The position numbers and the translations under genes were made by a program. A model generated the notes under the pieces. The model saw only the letters and a program-made list of their open reading frames with translations. It had not been told where the DNA came from and searched no databases. From NCBI GenBank assembly GCA_013003335.1, contig JABDJT010000151.1, positions 1 to 19,271 of the forward strand: DNA of 19,271 nucleotides, read 5' to 3'. Positions 7,145 to 14,600 of this stretch are shown in pieces. This stretch comes from Verrucomicrobiales bacterium. Its GTDB lineage: Bacteria; Verrucomicrobiota; Verrucomicrobiia; Verrucomicrobiales; DEV007. Position 1 is the first letter of the stretch, and each line of letters starts with the position of its first letter.

Positions 7145-8581
7145 TCAGGTCTTCAGGGGGCCGGGAATGCCGTTTTCGGAATCTTCGGTCGGAGATTCTT
7201 CTCCGTCTTCCTCTCCGCTTTTTTCTGCCGCCTCCGAAGGGGAGGGGAGGATCGCGGAGATCAGGATGATCAATCCCAGCAAGCTGAAAAGGACGAACGG
7301 CGGGGTCCAGGAAAGGGTGAGATTGAAAATCCCGACGCAGATTCCGAGAAATATCAGCGCACTGATTCCGCCGAATATGACGGCTTTTGACCGGCGGTAT
7401 CGAAACAGCCACATGGCCAGGACCACGATGCCGAGTATGGCCGCCCAGCGTGCCCAGGTTGGCCACCAACTAATGAAACGACCACTCTGGATGGTGGCGA
7501 CAGTGCGGGCAAAAAGGCCGGAAGGAGAGATTTTTGTGCCGTCCGGCAGGCTGATTTGTCGGTCCAGCGAACGGTCAAAACCAATCAGGACGAGGTTGTT
7601 TTGTATGGAATCGAACTGGGGCTGAAATTCAGCAAGGAGGCGCTTCGCGACTTCGTCTTCGGATTGGCCGGTGTAGTGGAGCTGATCGACGGTCAGCGTG
7701 GTGAAGTGATGATTTTCGACCAGGTCACCGTTTTCATTCCGGCGCGACGAGGTCATTCGCGGATGGACGCCGGCATTGACGGGCAGTTTGAAGGTGCCGT
7801 CCGGAGAGATTGGAATTTCCATCGCCTCGCCGAGCTGAATTTTGCTTTTCGGTCCGTCGAGAGTGACCTGGATCCCGTCGAGAGGAATGCGCGCCGCGGA
7901 GGCGATGGCCCGGAGGGCGAAAGACGGCACGACGGTTTCGCCCTGCCGGGCGACGAGCGTGGTCCGAATGTCGCCGTTTTCATCGACTGGACGATCGTTT
8001 TCGAAAATCGTGAAAGCTGCGTCGCCGTTCACCAGTAACTGGCTGTCGGGGAGGCGGACCGTTCGTTTGATCTCGCGGAGCGTGGAGGCGTCGCCTTCGA
8101 AGCTCAGAGCCGGATAGGAATGGGGAAAGTTCGGATCGCCTTCCGCATCGGATACCAGCGCACCCAGCGCAAGGCGGGGGAGGGGTAGGGCGGCTTCCTT
8201 GAGCGGTTCGATGTCTGTCTGATTAAACATCGATTTTTCGTCAAACATGGGCGTGGGAGCGAAGGCCACGGCTTTTGGATTCAGTTTCGCGAGGGCGGCG
8301 AGAATGGTCGCGTAATCGAGCCGGGTCAGGGATTTGACGGCATCGGCATCCTCGCTGGCGCCGGTTCCGAGACCGAGGTCCAGAGGTTCGTAGTCGTCGT
8401 TGATCCGGATGAAAGTCACGGCGGGATCACTGATCTTGTCCCCGGCATTTCCGACGCAAAACTCGAGCCAACCGGCGTTGAAGCTTTGAATCGGAGCGAT
8501 TTCGCGGTTTCGGAGGTCCCACTCGCCGATGCCGACGAGAATGGCACCGAATACCAGGAATGTGATGAGGCGATAGCGCAT
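7145..8581 (-). CDS. CHASE2-like extracytoplasmic sensor domain protein without an effector domain
   Basis: This is a 478-residue membrane protein. One N-terminal helix (about 4-18, LITFLVFGAILVGIG) is followed by a large extracytoplasmic region of about 350 residues. Three consecutive helices come next (WAAILGIVVLAMWLF, AVIFGGISALIFLGICVGIF, FVLFSLLGLIILISAIL), then a short acidic tail of about 35 residues. The extracytoplasmic part has CHASE2 hallmarks: DPAVTFIRIND early on, YATILAALAKLNPKAVAFAP at about 90-110, LPLPRLALGAL, and NLVLIGFDRS just before the membrane. One TM, CHASE2, then three TMs is the usual arrangement in receptors. In those, a kinase, cyclase or phosphatase domain normally follows, and here nothing does. 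It may signal through a partner or serve another role. It follows glgE by 93 bases. Confidence 0.75.
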   Translation of the reverse strand: MRYRLITFLVFGAILVGIGEWDLRNREIAPIQSFNAGWLEFCVGNAGDKISDPAVTFIRINDDYEPLDLGLGTGASEDADAVKSLTRLDYATILAALAKLNPKAVAFAPTPMFDEKSMFNQTDIEPLKEAALPLPRLALGALVSDAEGDPNFPHSYPALSFEGDASTLREIKRTVRLPDSQLLVNGDAAFTIFENDRPVDENGDIRTTLVARQGETVVPSFALRAIASAARIPLDGIQVTLDGPKSKIQLGEAMEIPISPDGTFKLPVNAGVHPRMTSSRRNENGDLVENHHFTTLTVDQLHYTGQSEDEVAKRLLAEFQPQFDSIQNNLVLIGFDRSLDRQISLPDGTKISPSGLFARTVATIQSGRFISWWPTWARWAAILGIVVLAMWLFRYRRSKAVIFGGISALIFLGICVGIFNLTLSWTPPFVLFSLLGLIILISAILPSPSEAAEKSGEEDGEESPTEDSENGIPGPLKT

Positions 8582-8674
8582 AAAGAAGAGGAAAACGGGG
8601 CGGCGTGCAAAGTCTGTTCTATTCTTCGGACTGACTGTGGACTGTGGGGGAAAAACCCGTCGAGACGATAGGCG
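8582..8674 (-). other. glgE-CHASE2 intergenic region with a short tandem repeat
   Basis: These 93 bases contain no 43-bp repeat, unlike several other gaps of this run. The only structure seen is a perfect two-unit tandem of ACTGTGG at 8634-8647. No strong terminator hairpin or promoter is evident, so read-through from glgE into the CHASE2 gene is possible. Confidence 0.4.
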
Positions 8675-10657
8675 TTATTGCGCCGGTTTCAAGATGTGCA
8701 CCGGTTTGGTTCGCGGATCGAGCGAGACGTAATTCCGGCTGCCTTTCCAGTGGTAAATCTCCTCATACATCAGGTCTTCCACAGCGAATCGCCCGTCTTC
8801 ACTTCCCGCGAAAAGAAAATCGGGCACGGTTATTTCGCAGTCGCGGGTTTCGTGAGCGTTGAGATTCACCACCACGAGGATGGCGTCGCTCCGGTCGTCG
8901 GCAGACCATTTGTAAAAAGCGAGAATCTCGTCATTCGCGGCCGGTAAAAATTCGATATTCGTGTATTCCTGCAAAGCGGGTTCGGCATTGCGGATCTCAT
9001 TGAGCCGCGTGATGAATGCCTTGATGTGTCCGGCCTTGTTCCAGTTCCGGGACTTGAGCTGATATTTTTCGCTGTCGAGATATTCCTCCCGCCCTTCCAG
9101 CGGCTCGTTTTCGCAAAGTTCGTAGCCTGAATACATTCCCCATGAACTTGAGAGCGTCGCGGCCAGCGCGGCACGGATTTTGAACATCGCGGGAGGCGCA
9201 TTCTGTAGGTGATAGGCGAGAATATCCGGTGTATTGGGCCAGAAATTCGCACGGTAATAATCGCTCATTTCACCTTTTGTTAGCTCATTCACGTAGTCGA
9301 TGATCTCGCCCTTTTCGACCCGCCAGGTAAAGTAGGTATAACTTTGGGTAAAGCCCACCTTCGCCAGGGCCTGCATCATTTTCGGTCGCGTGAACGCTTC
9401 ACTCAGGAAAATCGTTTCCGGATAGTCACGATGGATTTCCGAGATCAGCCATTCCCAAAATGCCACCGGCTTGGTGTGCGGGTTGTCGACCCGGAAAATC
9501 GTCACTCCGCAGTTTTCGATCCAGAATTTCACGCAGTCGAGCAACTCCGCCCAAAGTTCCCGCCACTCGTCGCAATGAAAATTCAGCGGGTAAATATCCT
9601 GATATTTCTTTGGCGGATTTTCAGCATACTTGATTGTCCCGTCCGGCCGGTGAAAAAACCATTCGGGATGACTTCGAACCCACGGATGATCCGGTGAACA
9701 CTGGATCGCGAAATCCATCGCAATCTCGAGGCCACGGTCACGGGTCTCATCGACCAGCCATTTGAAATCCTCCACCGTGCCCAGTTCCGGTGCGACAGAG
9801 CGGTGTCCGCCGTGTTTTGACCCGATCGCCCACGGCGAACCCACGTCTCCGGGTTCGCATTTCGTGGAATTGTTTTTCCCCTTCCGGAACGTCTCCCCGA
9901 TCGGGTGAATTGGCGGAAAATACACGACATCAAACCCCATCGCGGCCGCATCGTCGATTCGTGGAAGGCAATCCCGCAGAGTGGCCGGGCGATTTTCGTC
10001 GCCGAACGCCGAGCGCGGGAAAAACTCATACCAGGCCGAAAATTGGGAGCGCTTTGTTTCCAAAACCAACCGCCGGTGCGGCTTGAACTGCGTTGCGAGG
10101 GAACGGTCCGGCCAACGTGCGAGCAATTGGCGGGCATCCTCCGATCCAAACTGTTCCGGGACGTCTGCCGGACCGGTTTTCATCAATTTCGCCGCCAGGT
10201 CATCAATCGCCTCCGCGTCGGTCGTCGATTTTCGCCTCGCCGCGCGAAGAGCGGCTTCGTTCAGGATCACGCGTCCCTCTTCCAGTTCCGTGTCGAAATT
10301 TTCCTGATCCCCCGTCAACCTCCGCTCGAAATCGTGCAGCCACGTTTCGTAGTCATCCGCCCAGGCTTCCACGGTAAATTCGAACTGACCCGGCTTGGTA
10401 AACCGGAGATCTGCGGACCAGCGATCGTTGTCCACGGGATGCATGGGAACCTCATTCCAGTTCCCCTTTTTACCGCTGGGACGGCGACGGCGCCACCGGA
10501 CCACTGCGACCAGCACATCATGCCCATCCTTAAAAATGTCCGTTTCCACCCGCAGCAACTCGCCCACGACACGTTTTGCGGGATATTTGCCACACTCCAC
10601 CGATGGCGAGAGATTCGAAATGACCACCGTGTTTCGGCGTGGTTCGATCGGGTCCAT
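8675..10657 (-). CDS. glgE: Alpha-1,4-glucan:maltose-1-phosphate maltosyltransferase
   Basis: GlgE moves maltosyl units from alpha-maltose 1-phosphate onto the non-reducing end of alpha-1,4-glucans, the polymerising step of the trehalose-to-glycogen (GlgE) pathway. From the ATG at 10657 the protein has 660 residues, the usual length. The N-terminal sandwich begins VVISNLSPSVECGKYPAKRVVGE, characteristic of GlgE. The GH13_3 barrel follows: YFPPIHPIGETFRKGKNN, then FRVDNPHTKP with nucleophile Asp391, FLSEAFTRPK with acid/base Glu420, and WPNTPDIL with Asp478. These numbers closely match the Streptomyces enzyme (D394, E423, D480). An extension to 10753 would translate the edge of repeat copy 4, so it is rejected. 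TreS, maltokinase and GlgB are not in this window. It follows the COG0523 gene with the repeat in between. Confidence 0.95.
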   Translation of the reverse strand: MDPIEPRRNTVVISNLSPSVECGKYPAKRVVGELLRVETDIFKDGHDVLVAVVRWRRRRPSGKKGNWNEVPMHPVDNDRWSADLRFTKPGQFEFTVEAWADDYETWLHDFERRLTGDQENFDTELEEGRVILNEAALRAARRKSTTDAEAIDDLAAKLMKTGPADVPEQFGSEDARQLLARWPDRSLATQFKPHRRLVLETKRSQFSAWYEFFPRSAFGDENRPATLRDCLPRIDDAAAMGFDVVYFPPIHPIGETFRKGKNNSTKCEPGDVGSPWAIGSKHGGHRSVAPELGTVEDFKWLVDETRDRGLEIAMDFAIQCSPDHPWVRSHPEWFFHRPDGTIKYAENPPKKYQDIYPLNFHCDEWRELWAELLDCVKFWIENCGVTIFRVDNPHTKPVAFWEWLISEIHRDYPETIFLSEAFTRPKMMQALAKVGFTQSYTYFTWRVEKGEIIDYVNELTKGEMSDYYRANFWPNTPDILAYHLQNAPPAMFKIRAALAATLSSSWGMYSGYELCENEPLEGREEYLDSEKYQLKSRNWNKAGHIKAFITRLNEIRNAEPALQEYTNIEFLPAANDEILAFYKWSADDRSDAILVVVNLNAHETRDCEITVPDFLFAGSEDGRFAVEDLMYEEIYHWKGSRNYVSLDPRTKPVHILKPAQ

Positions 10658-10728
10658 AATTTCGTGAATGAGGCGCGAAACGGGGCGATTGCACGCATTT
10701 TTTCCGCGCACGGAGCTTGCGGTTATTT

Positions 10729-10771
10729 CGATCCAACAGGGTTCCTTCGCCAAACCAACCCTGTTGATTCG
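10729..10771 (-). repeat. 43-bp stop-proximal palindromic repeat, copy 4
   Basis: The outer part is well kept: CCAACAGGGTT on the left pairs with AACCCTGTTG on the right. The inner part is degraded at arm positions 16, 17 and 20, as are arm positions 4 and 5. It lies two bases after the stop of the COG0523 gene and 71 bases before the glgE ATG. Read on the opposite strand, its inner region (GGGTTGGTTTGGCGAA) resembles that of copy 2, so the element may be inserted in either orientation. Confidence 0.85.
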
Positions 10772-10773
10772 TT

Positions 10774-11895
10774 TCAGGCCTCCGTCATGCGGTGGGTCGG
10801 CTTGGGCATACCGGGCCGGAAATGTTCAGCGTGGCTGATTTCCATTTTCAAACCGCGCGCCTCGACGATTTCGGCCTGCAAGGCCTTTCGGGCCGCTGAT
10901 TCCAGGGTGTCCGGATCGGTCTCCGCGCGAATGTTCAGCAAAAGCTCGCCGTCATCGAGGGGGTCGAGGAGGTGATGGCTCTGTTCCGGCTCCGAATCGC
11001 CACGAACAAGATTGATGGCGGCGATTTCCATGGGATCTCCCAGCGGCGTCAGTGTCATTTTCAAGTGCGCGACCTCCGCGCCGGCTTCCTGCATCGTTTC
11101 GCGCAGCGTGACGGCGATCGATTTTAACAGCTCGTTGCCGTCAAATTCCTCTTCGTCATTTTCGGCCTCCATTTCGACCGTCATGTTCAACCATCCGAGC
11201 AGGGCCTCGCCGTCGCCGTATCGTTGGTAGTCGATCTCCAGGAAGCGGCCCACATTCATTTCCGCGTTCAAAACCGCTTCGAACCACTCTTCGCAGCCTG
11301 TTCCGTCGCGGGCAGAGATCTCAAAAATTTTGGCCTCGGGAAACTCGCGTGCCATCGCATCACGGAGACCGGCGAGCGATTCGTCGTCGAGCAGGTCAAT
11401 CTTGTTGATGACGATGTTCTCGGCTTCCTCAAGCTGTTTCCGATAAATATAGGTCACATTCGGCGAAAACTTCCGGCCGTCCGGGTCGAGTTCCAGAACG
11501 CGCCGGGCACGGACAGAATCAACCAGCACGCTGAGCGGCGCGACGACGTAATCGTCCCCGTAAATTTTCTGAAGCGGCAGGCTGACGGTCGCAACGAGGT
11601 CCGTGCAACTTCCGACCGGCTCGGCGAGAAAGGCGTCCGGCCTCGTCTCGGCAGTCAGGTTCCGGGCAGCGTCGATCAGGGAATTGAACCGGCAGCAGAA
11701 GCAACCGCCGGAGATTTCTTCGACGGGAAATTCGTTCGACCGGCCGATCGCAGAATCGACGAGACCTGCGCCCTGGTCGTTCGTGATCAAACCGACGGTG
11801 TGATTGCGGTCGTCGAGATAGCGGGCGAACCGCTGGATCACCGTGGTTTTTCCGGCTCCGAGAAAGCCGCCGATCATGAGATATTTGGAGGGCAT
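10774..11895 (-). CDS. COG0523 (CobW/ZNG family) GTPase, probable metallochaperone
   Basis: This is a 373-residue P-loop GTPase of the G3E family. Walker A is GGFLGAGKTT (9-18). The diagnostic CxCC metal-binding motif is in ISGGCFCCRF (Cys65, Cys67, Cys68). The GTP-specificity motif NKID is at 164-167. The C-terminal part is long and acidic in places (MEAENDEEEFDGNE) and has a late HAEHFRPGMPKPTHRM segment with three His residues that could help bind metal. Family members (CobW, YeiR, ZagA, ZNG1) deliver cobalt or zinc to client enzymes, often under metal limitation. No Zur-like site was recognised upstream, and neighbours do not name the client. It follows the GcvH-like gene by 52 bases that hold a short tandem repeat, and is followed directly by repeat copy 4. 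Confidence 0.88.
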   Translation of the reverse strand: MPSKYLMIGGFLGAGKTTVIQRFARYLDDRNHTVGLITNDQGAGLVDSAIGRSNEFPVEEISGGCFCCRFNSLIDAARNLTAETRPDAFLAEPVGSCTDLVATVSLPLQKIYGDDYVVAPLSVLVDSVRARRVLELDPDGRKFSPNVTYIYRKQLEEAENIVINKIDLLDDESLAGLRDAMAREFPEAKIFEISARDGTGCEEWFEAVLNAEMNVGRFLEIDYQRYGDGEALLGWLNMTVEMEAENDEEEFDGNELLKSIAVTLRETMQEAGAEVAHLKMTLTPLGDPMEIAAINLVRGDSEPEQSHHLLDPLDDGELLLNIRAETDPDTLESAARKALQAEIVEARGLKMEISHAEHFRPGMPKPTHRMTEA

Positions 11896-11908
11896 GGCCA
11901 GGTAATGG

Positions 11909-11934
11909 TAATCCCGTAAATCTTGTAAATCCTG
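11909..11934. repeat. Three-unit tandem of an 8-9 base motif between the GcvH-like and COG0523 genes
   Basis: On the plus strand three imperfect units follow one another: TAATCCCG, TAAATCTTG, TAAATCCTG, then TCAGAAAATTT. I have the impression that TAAATCTTGTAAATCCTGTC-like strings are common between genes in several bacterial phyla, but I could not check. It sits just upstream of the COG0523 start, in the 5' leader of that gene. Confidence 0.55.
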
Positions 11935-11947
11935 TCAGAAAATTTCC

Positions 11948-12409
11948 TCACGAATCCGCGTATTGCGGGTCCTGCTGCATTTTTTCAATGAGGGCATTGA
12001 GATGCTCGATGTATCCGTGGACATCGACGCTCGACTCCTCCGGTTTTCCCCGCACTGCGTAGAGCCATCCATCGACAAATGGCGAAGTGCGGACCAGGCA
12101 GGCGTCTTCTTCGAGAAGCGGATTGCCGCCCGCGAATTCACCATCCATCACGCAAAACAAGTCGCTGGCTGCTTTGAAGCCCTCGACGTAGCCGATCTGC
12201 TGGCCGGATTCCACGGGCTCACCATCCTTTTTTTCCCATTGTGCATCCACGAGTTCGCCGAGCATCCGGGTGGCAAACTTGGTGAATCCAACCCGCCAAA
12301 GATCCGGATCGTTCTCGTCCTGTGCCATCCAGTAGTGGCTTTTCGAGTAGCGAAAATCGACCGGGAAACGGGCGGAAAGCCGGGCGTGCTTGTAGCGGAC
12401 GGTCTCCAT
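11948..12409 (-). CDS. Glycine cleavage system H protein-like lipoyl carrier
   Basis: The product is a 153-residue lipoyl-domain protein with the GcvH pattern: SHYWM near residue 24-28, VGFTKFATRMLGELVDAQW (40-58), then QIGYVEGFKAASDLFCVMDGEF, in which Lys79 is the lipoylation site (usually ESVKAxSDxxSP). PLLEEDACLVRTSPFVDGWLYAVR closes the fold. H proteins carry aminomethyl groups between the P, T and L proteins, and some pass lipoate to other enzymes. Compared with the usual 125-130 residues there is an extra C-terminal helix of about 28 residues, and no P, T or L gene is nearby, so a non-glycine-cleavage role is possible. The ATG at 12409 is chosen; a TTG at 12418 would overlap the lepB stop as TTGA. 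The intimate junction with lepB suggests co-transcription. Confidence 0.82.
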   Translation of the reverse strand: METVRYKHARLSARFPVDFRYSKSHYWMAQDENDPDLWRVGFTKFATRMLGELVDAQWEKKDGEPVESGQQIGYVEGFKAASDLFCVMDGEFAGGNPLLEEDACLVRTSPFVDGWLYAVRGKPEESSVDVHGYIEHLNALIEKMQQDPQYADS

Positions 12410-12414
12410 TTTTC

Positions 12415-13668
12415 TCAACGAATCGGCCCGAAATGATGGCCGAGTGGCAGGAAAACGAACACGCCGCGGCCGACGATATTTTCTTCGGGGACTGGCCCCC
12501 AGCCGCGTGAATCGAAGCTGGAATCGCTGTTGTCGCCCATCGCCCAGTATTGCTTCGGTCCGAGCTTTTGCGGTCCGTAATTTCCCGTGTATCCGGGGGA
12601 GTAATCGCCCTCGGCGGCCATGACGCGCTGCATGCCGAATTCCTGTGCAATCTCGCCGTCGATATACAGATTCGGTGCTTTCACTTCGACTTCATCGCCC
12701 GGCACAGCGACAAGGCGCTTGATATAGTGCTGCGAACCGCCCCGCGGATCGAAACTGCCGCTCATTTCGATTCCGCGAATGCCCCGGGTGTTGAACACGA
12801 AAACTTCGCCGCGTTTCGGTTTGCGCCAGTGATAGGTGAAACGGTCGACAAAAACCTGGTCACCGGTATCGACGAAACCGCGGGCAATGACCGTGCCTTT
12901 TGGCGCCAGCAATCCGCCCGTTCGAGGATCGCGATCCAGTTCCTCATTGATCATTTTGCCAATCCGGGCGGAGGTTCCGGGAGCGGAGAAGGTTTTCACC
13001 CGGCCCTCTTCATCCGGGAAACTCGAAAGATAAGTTCGCGTGAAATAATAGTAGCGATTCTTCTCGGAAAGGCTGCGCGGATCGATCACCAGGTTGCGGT
13101 CTGCCACCCAGTTGATGTGAGTTCTCCCATACCAGAGTTTGTCGAAAAACTGTTTCAGGACTCCCGGAGTTTCATAGCCTTCGGGCGCGAATTTGTCCTC
13201 GGAGGGATCAGGTTTGGTGTTGCCCTGGAGCGAGCGATCTTCGTAGGCAATCACGCCGTTCAGGGTCGGCTGCATTGAGCCGGTTGGAATTTTGAACGGT
13301 TGCAGGAAATAGGTTCGGATCGCCATCACGAGGAGCAAAACGACGAAAATCGATTCGATGTTTTCCCGCCACCAGGACGGCTGGTAGCCTTTCACCGATT
13401 TTTCGCAGGTTTTGCGCAGCGATTCCGCGCTGTCTTTCAACTCCCCCCGCTTCGTGTCTTCGGCTGTCAGCGTTTCCGAAAAACTGGCTTTCACAGCCTC
13501 GATTTTTGCGTGATTTTTCTCCTCAATCAGATCGCGGTTGTATCGGATAAACCGGTCCACATCCTTCAGAAATTGCTTTCCTCCCTTGCGGTGTTTCCGC
13601 GTGATCGGCTCATTCGCCTTCGGATCCTCTTTTTCCTTTTTTTCGGGTTTCGATTTGTTTTGGGCCAT
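12415..13668 (-). CDS. lepB: Signal peptidase I (enlarged form)
   Basis: This membrane-bound Ser/Lys protease (417 residues) removes signal peptides from exported proteins. A basic, lysine-rich cytoplasmic N-terminal region of about 100 residues precedes one transmembrane helix (about 106-118, SIFVVLLLVMAIR). Then come the family boxes: FKIPTGSMQPTL with nucleophile Ser131, GDQVFVDRFTY (269-279), YIKRLVAVPGDEVEV with general base Lys317, and the late GDNSDSSFDSRGWGPV (378-393). Between the Ser box and the second box lies an insertion of about 130 residues (about 140-265). The usual size is 180-330 residues, so both ends of the core are enlarged. It follows the squalene/phytoene synthase gene by 27 bases and joins the GcvH-like gene with almost no gap, fitting one operon. 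Confidence 0.95.
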   Translation of the reverse strand: MAQNKSKPEKKEKEDPKANEPITRKHRKGGKQFLKDVDRFIRYNRDLIEEKNHAKIEAVKASFSETLTAEDTKRGELKDSAESLRKTCEKSVKGYQPSWWRENIESIFVVLLLVMAIRTYFLQPFKIPTGSMQPTLNGVIAYEDRSLQGNTKPDPSEDKFAPEGYETPGVLKQFFDKLWYGRTHINWVADRNLVIDPRSLSEKNRYYYFTRTYLSSFPDEEGRVKTFSAPGTSARIGKMINEELDRDPRTGGLLAPKGTVIARGFVDTGDQVFVDRFTYHWRKPKRGEVFVFNTRGIRGIEMSGSFDPRGGSQHYIKRLVAVPGDEVEVKAPNLYIDGEIAQEFGMQRVMAAEGDYSPGYTGNYGPQKLGPKQYWAMGDNSDSSFDSRGWGPVPEENIVGRGVFVFLPLGHHFGPIR

Positions 13669-13695
13669 CGGAAATTGGAGTAAAAAATCCGGCTT

Positions 13696-14568
13696 TCAGA
13701 AAAACCGGACGCGCAGAAACTCCCACAGCATTCGCAGTTTGGAAAGCCGGTATCGTTTCTCAAACACATTGAAGCCATCCTCCTGCATTCGGTCCAGGAT
13801 CCGGGAGTAAATCACCCGCATCAGCTCGGCCGACCGCATTGAATCGCGATCCTCTTCCGGCAAAACCGCCAGCGCAGCTTTGTAAAACCCCGCCGCGCGG
13901 TCTGCCTCGAATTGCATCAGCTGGCGGAAAGCGGGTTGTTCAGGAGAAAATTCGAGAATGGATTCCGGTTTCACGCCGAACCGGGCCAGGTCCTCCAACG
14001 GGAGATAGATTCGCTCTTCGCCCGCATCTTCGGCCACGTCGCGGAGAATGTTGGTGAGTTGCAGGGCGTAACCGAGCTGCTCGGCATAGATTTTTGTTTC
14101 GGGGTTCCGGTAACCAAACAATTCGATGCTGACCAGGCCGACCGCGCTGGCGACCCGGAAACAGTATGTCTGCAGGTCTTCAAACGTTTCGAACGCCTGC
14201 GGATTCAGGTCCGATTCGCAGCCGGCAATGATTTCGAGCAGCATTTCGCGGGGCAGTTTGCGCCGGTCGATCAGTTGCGAGAACTCGGTTTCGATCCCCG
14301 ATTCGGGTTGGGCGTCGCCGTTGATGAGCGCCCGCCAGTGGTCGAGGCCTTCTGCGCGGTCGCTGGTTGAGAATCCGGGGTCGTCAGCGATATCATCGAT
14401 CACCCGGCAAAAGCCGTAAAAAACCCGCATGTCGCGGCGCTTTTCCTTCGGCAGGACCGCGAGGGCAAACGCGAGATTTGATCCGCTGCGCCGCACGATT
14501 TCGTCGGCGGTCTCTGTGGTGCTCGTAATGATGAGATACGAATCAACAGGGTCTGTTTGACGAATCAA
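13696..14568 (-). CDS. Squalene/phytoene synthase family (trans-isoprenyl diphosphate head-to-head condensation)
   Basis: The product is a 290-residue all-helical isoprenoid synthase. The two Mg-binding aspartate motifs are present: FCRVIDDIADD (53-63), and LTNILRDVAED (171-181) followed by GEERIYLP. The RRSGSNLAFALAVLP start block (26-40) resembles HpnC/HpnD and CrtB-type enzymes. It would join two farnesyl or geranylgeranyl diphosphates to presqualene diphosphate/squalene or phytoene. By eye I cannot decide which; no squalene-hopene cyclase or desaturase gene is adjacent. The start is unusual: the only start-like codon upstream of residue 25 is a TTG at 14568 inside repeat copy 5, so the first 10 residues (MIRQTDPVDS) would be repeat-derived. 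A GTG at residue 25 (14496) is the alternative but would trim the first helix. It follows smc by 32 bases. Confidence 0.88.
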   Translation of the reverse strand: MIRQTDPVDSYLIITSTTETADEIVRRSGSNLAFALAVLPKEKRRDMRVFYGFCRVIDDIADDPGFSTSDRAEGLDHWRALINGDAQPESGIETEFSQLIDRRKLPREMLLEIIAGCESDLNPQAFETFEDLQTYCFRVASAVGLVSIELFGYRNPETKIYAEQLGYALQLTNILRDVAEDAGEERIYLPLEDLARFGVKPESILEFSPEQPAFRQLMQFEADRAAGFYKAALAVLPEEDRDSMRSAELMRVIYSRILDRMQEDGFNVFEKRYRLSKLRMLWEFLRVRFF

Positions 14569-14581
14569 GCCTGTTGGTTTG
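14539..14581 (-). repeat. 43-bp stop-proximal palindromic repeat, copy 5
   Basis: The left arm begins CGAATCAACAGGG and the right arm ends CCTGTTGGTTTG, with loop GAC. Unpaired arm positions are 13, 15 and 16; several others are G-T pairs. It lies 19 bases after the smc stop codon. It holds the TTG proposed as start of the squalene/phytoene synthase gene, so it is both 3' region of one gene and 5' end of the next. On the minus strand its ACAGACCCTGTTGATTCG segment matches the right arms of copies 2 and 3, so this copy is probably inverted relative to them. Confidence 0.85.
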
Positions 14582-14600
14582 TTTTTTCACCGGAGAGATT

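Noticed and set aside
10658..10753. Upstream start of glgE adding 32 residues
   Set aside because: The added segment starts within repeat copy 4. The ATG at 10657 gives the usual 660-residue protein and catalytic residue numbers close to those of known GlgE.
9905..10975. Plus-strand open frame of 356 codons opposite glgE and the COG0523 gene
   Set aside because: It is antisense to two well-supported genes and crosses a repeat.
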